DNA of 64,000 nt from Carnegiea gigantea (lineage: Eukaryota > Streptophyta > Magnoliopsida > Caryophyllales > Cactaceae). The stretch is from NCBI GenBank assembly GCA_029747015.1, contig JAKOGI010000325.1, positions 62,001 to 126,000 of the forward strand, written 5' to 3'. Numbering within the stretch: position 1 is the first letter of the stretch; the number at the start of each line of letters is the position of its first letter. The notes under the pieces are model-generated. The model was not told the origin of the DNA. It saw only the letters and a list, made by a program, of their open reading frames with translations, and searched no databases. Both the position numbers and the translations under genes were made by a program. Positions 34,301 to 45,063 of this stretch are shown one piece after another.

Positions 34301-37300
34301 AATAGAAGGGCTTCATACTGGTTTGTTTGCCTAACAGGAATGGTTATGGAATAGGTTTGAGGACTTCCATGGCATTGTTGATAGCCTCGTTGCAAAATCT
34401 AGGTGGATTAGCGGTCAAAGTTAGCGGAATAAAAGGCCTTCTAAAGGTGGGCAGGATAATTGGAATCTATAACATCCCTTGTTGCACAACAAAAGATGAG
34501 GGACCATGGCCATAGTTTATAATCTAGCATACTGGGCCGATTATAACCACAAAACTTTCGTCTTTTAAGCCTAAACAGCAATAATGAACTATACATGAAC
34601 TATTCTTTTGGGCCAACGATTAGGAGGCTAGGTTTTTGGCTAATATGCTGTCTAACAACTTGACCTTTTGTGTTAAACCTTGAAAATTCATATTCATACC
34701 TCTCAAAGATGAATAAAACTGATTTTCAGTTTCGAGAATGTATCGTTAATTACTTGAGCTTTAGGTAGTAATTTTAGCATTGAGTTTGTATATAAATTAG
34801 GATTTCAGACCAAGTCCAAAATTCTCTATTTTTTACCCAACCCCTTGTTTTATTAAAGAAAATACCAATCCCATTTAATAAAAAGTCAAGTTTTAATTAC
34901 TGATAATGTTTCCCTCCTAAATTTCAAATTTAAATTCTGGATGTATTGGTATTTTGGAAGCAATTAAAAGAAGTCCTTCACTTTCCTATAATTTTCCCAT
35001 TATTCTCTCCCCTTCCGTTTTCCTCAGCTTAACAAAAACAATTTCTTACTTTTTTTTCACGCGCCAAATCTCATATCATACACTCTCCCTCTTACTCTCA
35101 CTTCCTCTCCCTCTCTTTCTCCCACATTGCCCTACTACTCGCCAGCCTCTGCCCCTAGTGTTATTAATACACTGCCCCTACCTCATCTCCACTTCTTTGC
35201 CTTCTTGTTGGTGAGTAAAAGCATGGCTAAGGTTCTTCTTCTTCTTCTAAACTTGAATTTAAAGGAAATAAAATTGGATTCAATACTCTGGCACCTAATT
35301 AATCCACTCAATTCATGCTTTTGAATTAAAGTTTTAGGTCTTGGAGTGCATGATAGTGAATTTCCTTGCTCTTGAACATTGCTTTAATCCATGGAAGGAA
35401 AAACCTATTTTACCATTCTTTTAATCCTTTCACCATGCTTGATTAGAATTCTTCACATTTAGTGGTAGTATTTGAATGTTAGGGATGACTGGAGGTTGAT
35501 TTTATGGTTGCTAGATGATAGGCATGTTGAATGATTCATAAAGTGTATATTTACAAGTATATTTTTCTACGAATTTTGAATCATCAATTTTGAGCTTAAA
35601 GGGATAGAGAAATGAATTTTGTCCCATGACTGCAGAATTCTGACTTGAAATTGAACATATCAAAAAAGTAAATTTTGAGGCAATTGCTGTGCTTATATGC
35701 AATTGCTCATGAAATGAAGGTTGTAGTATACATAAAGTGCATTCCAAATTGTGCTCAAAACACCTTGACCCAATATTTCTAAATGAAGTTATGCCACCTA
35801 CAAGTTAGGTTAGAGAACTGACCTGAAACTACTCCCAAACCCTAATTAGTGTTAAATTTCAATATTAACTTTTGTTTAGGCTCTGTTTGGACCTTGAAAA
35901 ATGTGGTGGAAAGAAAAAAATTTGGAAAAGATACTTTTTTCTTGTGTTTGGTTTGGAGAAAATCACAAAGAAAAGAAATAAGGAGGAAAATTAGGTTAAA
36001 AAATTGTTAGAAACAAGTGAAAAAAATTTTCTCATAAAATTACGAGGATAGTTACAGGAAAAATTTCAACCTTCTCCAATCTTATATTACTTAGCTGACA
36101 TCAACATGATTTAAATAGTTTATCAACATTCAAATTTCTCATTCAAATTCTTTTATTTTTTCTGAAACCAAACAAGAGAAAAAAAAAAACTCATTTTCTC
36201 CCTAATTTTTTTTCCTTCAACTTTTCTTTCCATCACATTTTCTAAGGACCAAACGAAGCCTTACTAAATGAGCTTTTAAAAATTTCTTAGGTGGTTAAAA
36301 TCAATATTTAGGATTATTAGCTATAGTCATGTGACCTTAGTTTGTTGCTTAGCTTTTGGACGTATAAGATCTATCTTTACGTTGTCTCATGTCATGATAT
36401 TTTATTTTATCATTTAGGCTCAACAATGTAGGACCAAGCTTAAGCTACGTTGTTACATTCTATTAAATCAGTGTGTATGGCCTAACTTCCCATGGTTACT
36501 CTTTTAAAATGGGTTTGGAATTTAATAAATTATTTATGTGATCTTGTATGCCAAGGGGACATCATATGTAAAACCTAATTTTGTGGTTTTAAGAATTTTT
36601 AAACATGTAATTTGGTATCGAATTAAATATTTATATAAGTAGTTCATTTTTAAAAGTGACTTTGCTTAGTAAATAGAGGTTTTGATTGGACGGTTGGGCT
36701 TTTTTTTTGCGAGCAAATAGAACTATTCATAAAATACTAAATCTTAAAGTGAAGGATTAAGTCCAATTGGTAAGAGGGTGCCTCCAGACATTACGGTGGG
36801 TTTATGCTAATACAGAGACAAGTGTTCTTTTAGGGTTATAACATGCTATTGTTCAAGTTCTGGTAACTCATAAGGTTGTTTGGGTTCTCATAACCCATGA
36901 GACTCTCTGGTAAGGTCACTCTCCATTAAATATGATTCTATTTTGGTACTAAATAATGGTTAATAATTTGCAGTTTAAATTTCTTGAAATGACTTAGAAT
37001 GAATTTTATTTTTGAACTGTTTGAAGCTTTCCCTTTTAGCCCCAACTGTTTGAAATGGATTTACATAAGTGTTTTACTATTAGGGGTAGAAATTATGGAG
37101 CACTATCTCAATGATCAAAACACTTTGCTTTTAGGTACTAGCATGCTGAATGGGAATGGGATGTGACCCAGGCCATATAGAAGTTTAGTTAAATTTTGTT
37201 CACTATGGAATATTGTTGGACTTGTAGTTAACTACAGTTAATTATGTTGACTTTTTAGCATTGACTTGGATTATAATTTTACCTATTTTATAAAATTTCC

Positions 37301-37427
37301 CTTTTAACGCTTTTCTACCTTATATTTCATTATGAAATATGGTGATGAAGTCCTCTAGGTTACTTTCTGTTGCATTAAATGGGAAAAAGATTGCAATAAA
37401 AATTAGTTAGAATCTTCGGGCATTACA
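34300..37427 (+). repeat. Del/Tekay-like LTR (plus strand), start uncertain
   Basis: The right end '...CTTCGGGCATTACA' is followed after two bases by a degenerate initiator-Met primer site, so this is a 5' LTR. A CT-rich strip at 34965-35135 followed by 'ggtgagtaaaa' and the string 'ttggtaagagggtgcctcc' (about 36767) recall long Del/Tekay LTRs. It contains the MITE at 35879-36260. The left boundary is a guess; no gag was found downstream. Short ORFs over the CT-rich strip are composition artefacts. Confidence 0.5.
35879..36260. mobile_element. Tourist-like (PIF/Harbinger) MITE, 382 bp
   Basis: The left end GGCTCTGTTTGGACCTTGAA and the reverse complement of the right end, GGCTTCGTTTGGTCCTTAGA, form an imperfect terminal inverted repeat of about 32 bp. 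The element is flanked by the 3-bp duplication TTA (35876-35878, 36261-36263), the preferred PIF/Harbinger target. The interior is A/T-rich and non-coding with partly complementary halves. A non-autonomous hAT is less likely because of the 3-bp TTA target. Confidence 0.8.
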
Positions 37428-37429
37428 GA

Positions 37430-37443
37430 GTATTATCAAAGCT
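37430..37443 (+). other. Degenerate primer binding site, initiator tRNA-Met type
   Basis: GTATTATCAAAGCT compared with the standard TGGTATCAGAGC: same spacing with several transitions, followed by 'ctaggtt', which also fits the usual context. Confidence 0.6.
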
Positions 37444-38474
37444 CTAGGTTCCACCTAGCGGCTTCCTTAACGAAGCACATCCTGACATAATGCTTAAAAC
37501 TTGAAGACGTATGTGCTAAATAGAGTGTAAGTGTAGGGCTGAGTAGCCAAATTGCATGTTGTCTCTTTAGTTGCATTATGTATTTAGTGTGCTCCTTTAT
37601 TTTACATGTTGCTTTAGAACTACCTGATGTGTCGCTTGAAATTGATGAGCATTGTCAACAGTGTTTATGAATGGTTTTGAAATCAAAAACTAAGAATTTT
37701 AGGAGACAAAATAACTAAAGGCATCAAAAGATAAAAGGTCCACTCACATATGTTCAAAAGTTCTTTAGAATTTCTCTACCTTAAGTACTATCGAGAATTC
37801 ATAGTTGATTTAGACTAGTTGCATTGATTAATTTCAGGTGCTTTTAGGAATAGAATTGATGTAAGAGATATGGTATTAAAGCAGATAGTCCTGGGTAAGA
37901 AATGACTTATGGTTAGTACCAATGGAGTAAGTGACTCTTGTGGCAAGCTACTTAGGGGAGACTACAGCCATATCTGTGTTCCTTTTAAACAACTAATCTA
38001 CTAACCTTAACATTCTCTGAAATCGTTCACCTTTTGCTCTGCTCTTTTCTCCCTCACTTGAATAACTTTAGTTATTCGGAATGTAATCACCTCTAACATT
38101 CACTATTTTGTTGTTAATGTCTTTGTCTTTCTAGTAAGTTATGTCATATATCATTTTAAAACTTTACAATCCCTTACCTTATTTATATGCTTGTTGCTTT
38201 AACTTTGTGGTCTCATACATTCACTCATCTTTCATGTTTATTGCATTAACACACCTACCTTTGTTCTCCACTAATCCCTCATAATTCTTGTTTTTGTTAA
38301 CAATGATCTCATCTAATTGTTCACTTTCTCTTATTTTTAGGATGAGTATGCGTATGTAATAAATTTATTGACCCTATATTCACCTTTGAATTTGTTTGGT
38401 GTTCCTTATGTTTCCTTTAGAGTTATATTCACTTGATCACTCTTGAGTTATAACCAATTGCTTCTTGGGAATAA
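37444..38474 (+). other. Probable Tekay leader / unassigned
   Basis: Non-coding stretch after the primer site. No gag can be recognised; the rest of this element seems lost. Confidence 0.35.
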
Positions 38475-38530
38475 CAACTACTGTTTTATTTTCTTGATAT
38501 CTTCACCATTTTGATAGAAAAATTGGATTT
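38475..38530 (+). repeat. Direct repeat, left copy (56 bp)
   Basis: From 'caactactgttttattttc' to 'attggattt'; nearly identical to 41413-41469 (one-base length difference and two substitutions seen). The pair brackets the retroelement fragment. Confidence 0.9.
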
Positions 38531-38599
38531 ATAAAAATTGAAAAAGGGAAAAAGATTTGTACAAAATAAAAATAAATAAAGAGAAAACAGGGAACAAAT

Positions 38600-39900
38600 T
38601 TACTAGTTTATGTGTTGGGTACACCTAAACTATCACCTCCTCAAGATGGGCTATGGGAGGCAGGAGGAGCATCAATCGCTCCTTTGTATCACTCAAGATG
38701 TAGGTCTCTAGCTCAGGTGCTATCAAAGCTCTCAAGAGCTTATCATGTGCTTGTGCATGCATCTCATAATAATGTAAGTAAGAAAACACTAAGAAAAATA
38801 CAACAAGGATTATTAGCACCCTCTCAAACATATCAGATGCTAGGGAAAAATTGAAAGATTGATGAAAGAAAGGGGTTCACATTATTTTCCTAGGCATGTC
38901 CTCTAGGCATGCACAATAAGGGTTAATGAAGGGAACATGCCTTCTAAATCACCTAGGGATGCATCTAATATATGCATATGAGGTGGGTGGAAGGCATTAA
39001 AGGAGATGGGATGGAGACAAAGTCAAGGACCTCAACAAGAATGGGATCCATGGACATGGGGCTAGGAAAGGCACGAACAACTGCATCACCACCACATGAC
39101 TCCTTTAAAGGGGTCTCCTCTCATTATTGCTCAACTAATACAAGTTCTTCTTACCAAGCAAGTAAATTATCCTCATATAAGGACTAGCATCTTCTATAAA
39201 AAGCTCACCCACCTTTAGCCCCATGCACTGAGCTAAAAGGAGGGGAGAAATAGGGAAGGTCAAGACACCTTCAGCAGTGTCAATAGGGGTAAGTAAGGAT
39301 AGAGCAATAAGCGACAATGCACTCAAGGGAGCGTAAATCACTTTCTCTAAGTTGGTCAGAGTGGTGTCAACAACACAACTCTAGGGGAAAGGAATACTTA
39401 TTTTCATCACACAAACTAACCTCAGGTCTAGAAGAAGGTAGGTTAAGGTTGGTTTTATGTGATAGGTGATTCTCCACTAAATACTTTTCAAGCTTAAGAA
39501 TTTGCTCATTTATTGTCTCTATCATGTTATCTAATCTAACAAAACCTTCATAAAAAATCACATAATAAGGACAAGAATTCACATAATGATCAGAAGATTG
39601 GCAATTAGAGCATACTACATGAGCATAGTAAGGATGATGATGATAAGCATCCCTAAATTAATCAACACGTGGAGATTGAGCATGCAAATCATAGTGGTAG
39701 AAGGGCACATAAAAGACTCACTAGCATATTCAGATTGCCATTATGCTATGCCAAAGACTCAGAGCAATTCTATATCGCATTAGCATTTAGAGCACAAAGA
39801 CCACCACTCATGGACTCCAAGACAGCTCGGGTCTCAAGCATTATTCCTTCAAGCACAACTTCACATATTTCCCATTTTTCATGCGTGAAAAGCACATATT
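38600..39900 (-). pseudogene. gag of a minus-strand gypsy element (Athila/Tat group)
   Basis: The minus strand at about 39567-39640 reads 'YAHVVCSNCQSSDHYVNSCP', an intact CX2CX4HX4C zinc knuckle, followed by 'RLDNMIETINEQILKLEKYL' (coiled) and 'NLNLPSSRPEVSLCDENKYS'. A later block 'DTAEGVLTFPISPLLLAQCM' with 'GLKVGELFIEDAS' is found at 39135-39341. I recall this order of knuckle, MIET-coil and 'PLPLAQC' block from plant gag polyproteins of this group. Frames change between blocks. The 3' end (38600-38830) is open but unrecognised. Pol is absent because the fragment stops at 38531. Confidence 0.75.
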
Positions 39901-40059
39901 ATGTACGATAATCATTTAATCTAAATAAGTATTACCAAAAAGGTTCATGCTCAAGTTGAGGAAAATCTTTTTCTTTCGAATTTTTAGTTTTTAAATTAAA
40001 TTTGTTTTTCAAATTAAAAGCCTAGTTTCAAATGTAGGTTCAATATTAAAAAGCAACAA

Positions 40060-40078
40060 CTCTCCGATAACGATGTCA
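40060..40078 (-). other. Primer binding site, tRNA-Asp type (degenerate)
   Basis: The minus strand reads TGACATCGTTATCGGAGAG, matching TGGCGCCGTTGCCGGGGAG in spacing with mostly C-to-T and G-to-A changes, as expected for an old methylated repeat. Confidence 0.75.
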
Positions 40079-40084
40079 AAAACT

Positions 40085-41412
40085 TGATGAGTTAAAAATT
40101 ACAGCAAGGACACGGTGTAGCTATAGCTAGCAACTGGCGCATAAGGGTCACATCCACAAGGAGTTGTGTCCAATTACCAAAGTCAAGTCAAGTGTTACGA
40201 GCTAGGCAAAACAAAAGGGTGATAGGAATAGGAACCAAACTACTAATACAAAGAAAGAAGACATTGACTATAATTAAACCTAAGATAGACCAACTAATCA
40301 AGTCAAACTTTCACCTTCCCAAGTTATGCTAACATTCAGAGATGATCGATTTCTCCATCAAAGCTCACCCAAGCCGTCTTCCAAGGGTTGGAGGCTAGTT
40401 AAATTGTTCCAACCATCTATTTCTATGGGGTTATCCCAATTAAACTGCAAGAGTAATAACCATAAATCTACGTAGAATCTGGACTATTTTCATGTTCAAA
40501 TGCTAGCAATCCTCTCTACTCACACTAAACAATCGACATCATCTTTTAGCATAAGTCAATTGTTCCAAAACATAGATGAAAATTCTCTCAAGCATTTTAT
40601 TAAACACTTGGTGGGCGTGAGCAAAACTCTAAATCCAAGCATAAATGAGGCAGGTTAAGGCTTAATAAAGATCCATTACCCATCTTAATGGCTAACCATA
40701 GCCAAAGAATGAAACCTCAATTACAAATAATAGACACAAAAACACAAGCATAACAATGAACAATCGAAATAGCAAACCAATTAAAAAGCATGAAACTAAA
40801 TGGAGTAAAAGAAGAGGAACTTAGTCTTAAATAGAAAAATCCACAATCTTGTACATGGTATACACTAATTTAGCATAAGTTGTTCTCCCCCTAATGGGTT
40901 TTCATGGCTAATAGAAACCCCAAAAATGACAGAACGAAAACTCCCCAAGATAATCTAAAAGATGCCTCAAATAAAGTATGAAATCTAATTAAATAATACG
41001 AAAACTAGGAAGATGCAACGTCATGCTTTGATGCATGGGTACCGTTGTACCCCACACACTAGCAAGATGCATGGTCGTGCACTACTCGCGAGCAGCTTCT
41101 GGAATCAGGACTGAAATTAGCAGGTTTTCTACACAATTGCGCCATTGTGCATGGCTAACTGTGCACTCTTTTTGGCCCTTTACACTTGCTTTTCCTCCTT
41201 GGAGTACATCCATATGGCCTTCTTTTCCATCAAAACTATTGATTTTCTCATCTTCGTGGAAAGAACTACTGAAAATAAGAAAAATCACTTATAAAGCATA
41301 ATATGGACCGAAGAAGACAAATTTAACCCTTTCTTATCAAGATTCAACATAAAACTAGTGGGAAAAGGGAATCAAATAGGGGCTAAAGTGAGGTCAAAAT
41401 AGAGGTTTATCA
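40085..41412 (-). repeat. Complete LTR of the minus-strand gag fragment, 1328 bp
   Basis: On the minus strand it begins TGATAAACC (41412) and ends AACTCATCA (40085), giving TG...CA with a short inverted terminus, six bases from the primer site. It contains a 6-bp hairpin GGGTAC (41037-41042) / GTACCC (41047-41052), the motif GCACGACCATG (41070-41080, minus) and an AT box 'ctatttaag' near 40832. The short ORFs at 41035-41301 lie inside it and are not genes. Confidence 0.75.
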
Positions 41413-41469
41413 CAACTACCATTTTATTTTCTTGATATCTTCACCATTTTGATAGAAAAAATTGGATTT
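41413..41469 (+). repeat. Direct repeat, right copy (57 bp)
   Basis: Abuts the outer LTR terminus at 41412; partner of 38475-38530. Confidence 0.9.
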
Positions 41470-43480
41470 TGTTTGTGACCAAAAATCTTACCTTGTAGCA
41501 TTGTCAGCTTTGTGATCTCATATATTCAATTTTAACTTCTTTGCTTGCCATATCAAACCTTATAGTCTCATACTTTCCATTGATTCTTGCATGTAATATA
41601 TCTACACATTTGCAATAATATTCCATCATCACTCAAGATGGCTTCTTTGCTCTTCAGTATCCATAACCTTATCTTGTTACTTTCTTTCATTTGTTACTTT
41701 TGTTGGACAAGTATCCCTTTGGATGGATTTGTAGGATACCATATTGTGCTTAAGGTTGACATTTCATATCTATCTTTTGGCATTATGCTTGCTTTAGTGA
41801 GCCTTCAGTTACTACTATTAGACACTAATGATCTGTCTTTTTGGTTGTAAATACCATTTGTTTGTTTTTCTTGCAACTACTTGAGCTTGTATTTTCATTT
41901 TATGCTATCCAGGTAGCCTTCAAATTATATGATTCTTATGATACCCCTTTTAGTGAAAAGCTAAAGAACAGGCCGGGTTTAGGGAGTGAGTTAAAGTGTT
42001 CTAGCATATTTCAGCTTATATATGAGCTTATTGACAATTTTCATGGTTAGACATATAACTGTGGGTGCTCTTGAGAAATTCATGTTGTGTGATTATATAT
42101 GGATTTCCCACCATTAGGCTTCCTTGTTGTGATAAAAATGCCCATGAAACTCATGACTAAAGCAATCAGAGAACTAATCAGGAAAAACAATAAGAAAGTA
42201 TGAAGATAGACTTGGGAATGAGGAAATGACAATTTTAGTAATCTATTGAGATATACATTAGTTAGCTACAATTTTAGAGATTATTTATCAAATGGAATCA
42301 TAGTTTTGGGTACTATCACCTTAATTGAGCATAGGTTGGCTAGATTGACTCTTGGGTGACAACTGTTATAAATGCAGAAGGAATGTTCAGAGAGGAGAAA
42401 AAAAATACAATTAGCATAAGAGAGGAAGCTTATGGTACTGCATATGATTCTAGGGATACATTCATAAGTTGGTTAATGATTAAAGATTTCATAATAAACT
42501 AAAGTGCTTGAGATATGCTGTTGGGCGAGTTAGAGATCTTGTCATTATTATTTTCTTTTCATTCCTTCTCTCGTCCATTTTTATCAAAGCTAATGCATGC
42601 TATGAAGAACTTGAGTGATAAATTGATGAGTTTAGATTTGTTATTTGCTTAGCACATTATGATGAACCAATCGGCTCCCCATCTTTTGCCACTTGCTTTC
42701 CTTGCTTTGCAACTAGAGAAAGGCAGTGTGTGCGGCAATAATTCGCATAGGAAACTGTCCAGTCCCCTTAACCATTTGTTTCATTGTCATTCTTGTTTTT
42801 TGTTCTTTTGACAATGCAATTTCCTCTTTACAGAATCGATCGGGTTCCTAAGTATTATTTTTCCTTCTTTTCTTCTTAGACTCTGTTTCATTGATTAGAT
42901 TTTTAAAAGCTTTCATGCATGGGGAAGGCTACTGGCAGGGTCCACAGGTTAGCAATCTTACTTTTCTTTTTTGTTTTTTATACGCATAGGATACTTGAAT
43001 TCTTAGATTCTCTGCATGACGTAAATGCTAGTGAGGTCCTTAGGCTTTTCCTCTTTTGTTTTTTTTTTTTTTTTCTTGGTTTCTCTTGTTTTTGAGTGTT
43101 TTGTTTGCATGCTTTGGGCATAGAATCCTCAAGTGTAACTCGACCCGTTTTCACGTTCCTTGGCTTGCCTTCTTCTATAGCCACACTGGCTTTGAATAAA
43201 TCACACAGTCCTCCACTGTTGCATTCGAGTGTGGTCTCTCTTTTCTTAGTCCATTCCATTTTCTCATTTTCCATCATAGCCGTGTTTTGAAAAAATCATA
43301 AGCACAAGAAGGGCTCATCCACGCTGTGGCAAAGTAAAGCTTTCTTAAGACTCCTTCATTAAAGGGGAATTAAGGTCTGTCAATTCCTAGGATAGGCATG
43401 ACCTGCTACTAGATGCTCGTTGTTATGTACCTAGTCATGCTGCCATAAATGCAATAAGCGTTCTTCTTTCTTTACTATTC
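41470..43480. other. Unassigned stretch
   Basis: T-rich. Open frames at 41587-41850 and 43096-43290 are low-complexity or hydrophobic by composition, and I recognise no family. A long T run lies at 43060-43075. Nothing else is supported. Confidence 0.35.
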
Positions 43481-43559
43481 ATCTTATTTCCATCTAATGT
43501 GGTTTTCTCATCCTTTCCTTTTCAAGATGCTTTAATTAGGGGGTACAAGTGTCCTTAGG

Positions 43560-43835
43560 AAGTTCATGACAAAGCTAGGCCACCAGAGAGCTCATATTCA
43601 CGCCGTATTAGAGAATGCAAGGTTTGATGCCTTCTGTTTTGCATTAAGCAGGATAATGGGCCTAACTAATTACTTTGTCACTCCTGGGGTTGTTGAGAGA
43701 TTCTAGGACAGCACGAACGCCTTTCATCTCCCTTTTAGTGCGATGACTACTACTCTTTCTGATTTTGTTGTACTAATGGGTCTCGGTTTCACAGGGAGCT
43801 ATTAGTGTAGCAAGAGGACTCCTATATTCGTAGTA
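43560..43835 (+). pseudogene. Plant mobile domain (PMD) fragment
   Basis: Readable in one frame: 'HQRAHIHAVLENARFDAF', 'MGLTNYFVTPGVVERF', a stop where Trp is expected, then 'DSTNAFHLPFSAMTTTLSDF' and 'VVLMGLGFTGSY'. The pattern W-D-[ST]-T-x-[AT]-F-H-[LF]-P-x-[GS]-x-M-T-x-T-x-x-D-[FV] is the core of the plant mobile domain (PF10536), found in transposons and in a few host genes such as MAIN. It breaks off about 40 bp before the CACTA end at 43872, so the insertion may have split it. Confidence 0.65.
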
Positions 43836-43871
43836 ACTCTTTCACCTTTTTGGTATGATTTTAGATCTATT

Positions 43872-44170
43872 CACTACTAAAAAATCGTGGAATAATGATG
43901 GATATGGGCGACAGATTAGAATCCATATCTGATAGCAACAGAAATTTCGACGGATACTCTGCATTTGAAACTTATCAGATTTAGCAACGAATGCGACGGA
44001 ATGGACATTCCATCGCCATTATTTTCAAATGGCGATGGAAATGGATGTTCCATCGCCAGGTGGACGAAATTTTTTTTATTGGTGTGGGATGGATTTTCCA
44101 TTGCCAAATAGTAAAAATAAAAATTTTGGCAGATAGCAATGGAATTTTCATCGCCATTCCGTCGTTGGCT
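43872..44170 (+). repeat. CACTA left subterminal repeat zone
   Basis: Multiple short motifs: 'ttcgacgga' (43943), 'gcgacggaatgg' (about 43991), several 'ccatcgcca' and 'ccgtcgttg' (44160), in both orientations. Confidence 0.75.
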
Positions 44171-45063
44171 GTCTTAAATGAAACCATAACTGGTTCTGGT
44201 TTCATTTCGTGTTCTGGATTTGAAGAAAGAGAGTGGGAGCCCTAGAGCATCCTGCCACCAACCGCTGCAGTCCCCTGCCTGCCGCTGACCGCTGCCAGCC
44301 ACTGCCGTTGTCGTTCGGTATCTCTGCCGCCCCCTACTGCTCACCGTCAGTGTCCTTTGGCCGTCCAAATCACCTCCTTAAAGTAGTTGGTTTTCTCTCA
44401 CTTGTTGTAGTTTAATTTCTACAAATTTGTTCGTTACATTGTTAAAATTTTATAATTAGTTCATGTTTTTGTTGAATTGTGAAATTTATGTGAAGTTATT
44501 ACTCCAATTTGGTTGAACATCTTGCTCAATGTAATTTAGGATTTAGATTTGATAGTTTTAATTAGAATGTGATATGTTGGTGGAATGAAATACTCAAATT
44601 AAGATAAATTATTAGTTTTGTGGAATTCATAAGAATAGAAGTATGTTTGTAGAAGTTTATAAGTAAATGTATAAAATTGTTACATTGTATAAGTCGAATG
44701 TGAAATTAGGGGGAGTGAAAATGAGTAATTTATGTAAATTGGCATGCTTTGAAAGAAATAATTGTTAATATGGGATGATGTATTTCAATGAGATTGTTGG
44801 CATAAACTTGATGTTATAATCTGGGTTACATGATAAGGTGAAATTAGAGAAACATGAATATTTAAAAAGTTTCATGTAAGTACCTTTGCATATATGTTTA
44901 CATATTCAATTATCTAGGTTATATAATGCATGTTTCTTATGAAAGATATATTCAACTAATTTATATGATTATAATTATTTAAATTAAAATTAATTCTAAT
45001 TAATAACTTACGTGGTTATTATTGTTTGAACAGAATATGAATGGTCCTCTACGTTGTAGGTGA

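Noticed and set aside
34954..35324. Possible host gene first exon (CT-rich leader, ATG, 'ggtgagt' donor)
   Set aside because: The CT-rich strip and context fit the R/U5 region of a Del/Tekay LTR that ends at 37427; the peptides are low-complexity.
41587..42050. Hydrophobic ORF pair that could suggest a small membrane protein
   Set aside because: T-rich DNA gives Leu/Phe/Ile-rich translations by chance; there is no supporting motif or neighbour.
43978..44415. Several overlapping ORFs with Trp/His-rich or Pro/Ala-rich products
   Set aside because: They are made by the repeated GCGACGG/CCATCGCC motifs and the GC-rich leader at the CACTA left end.
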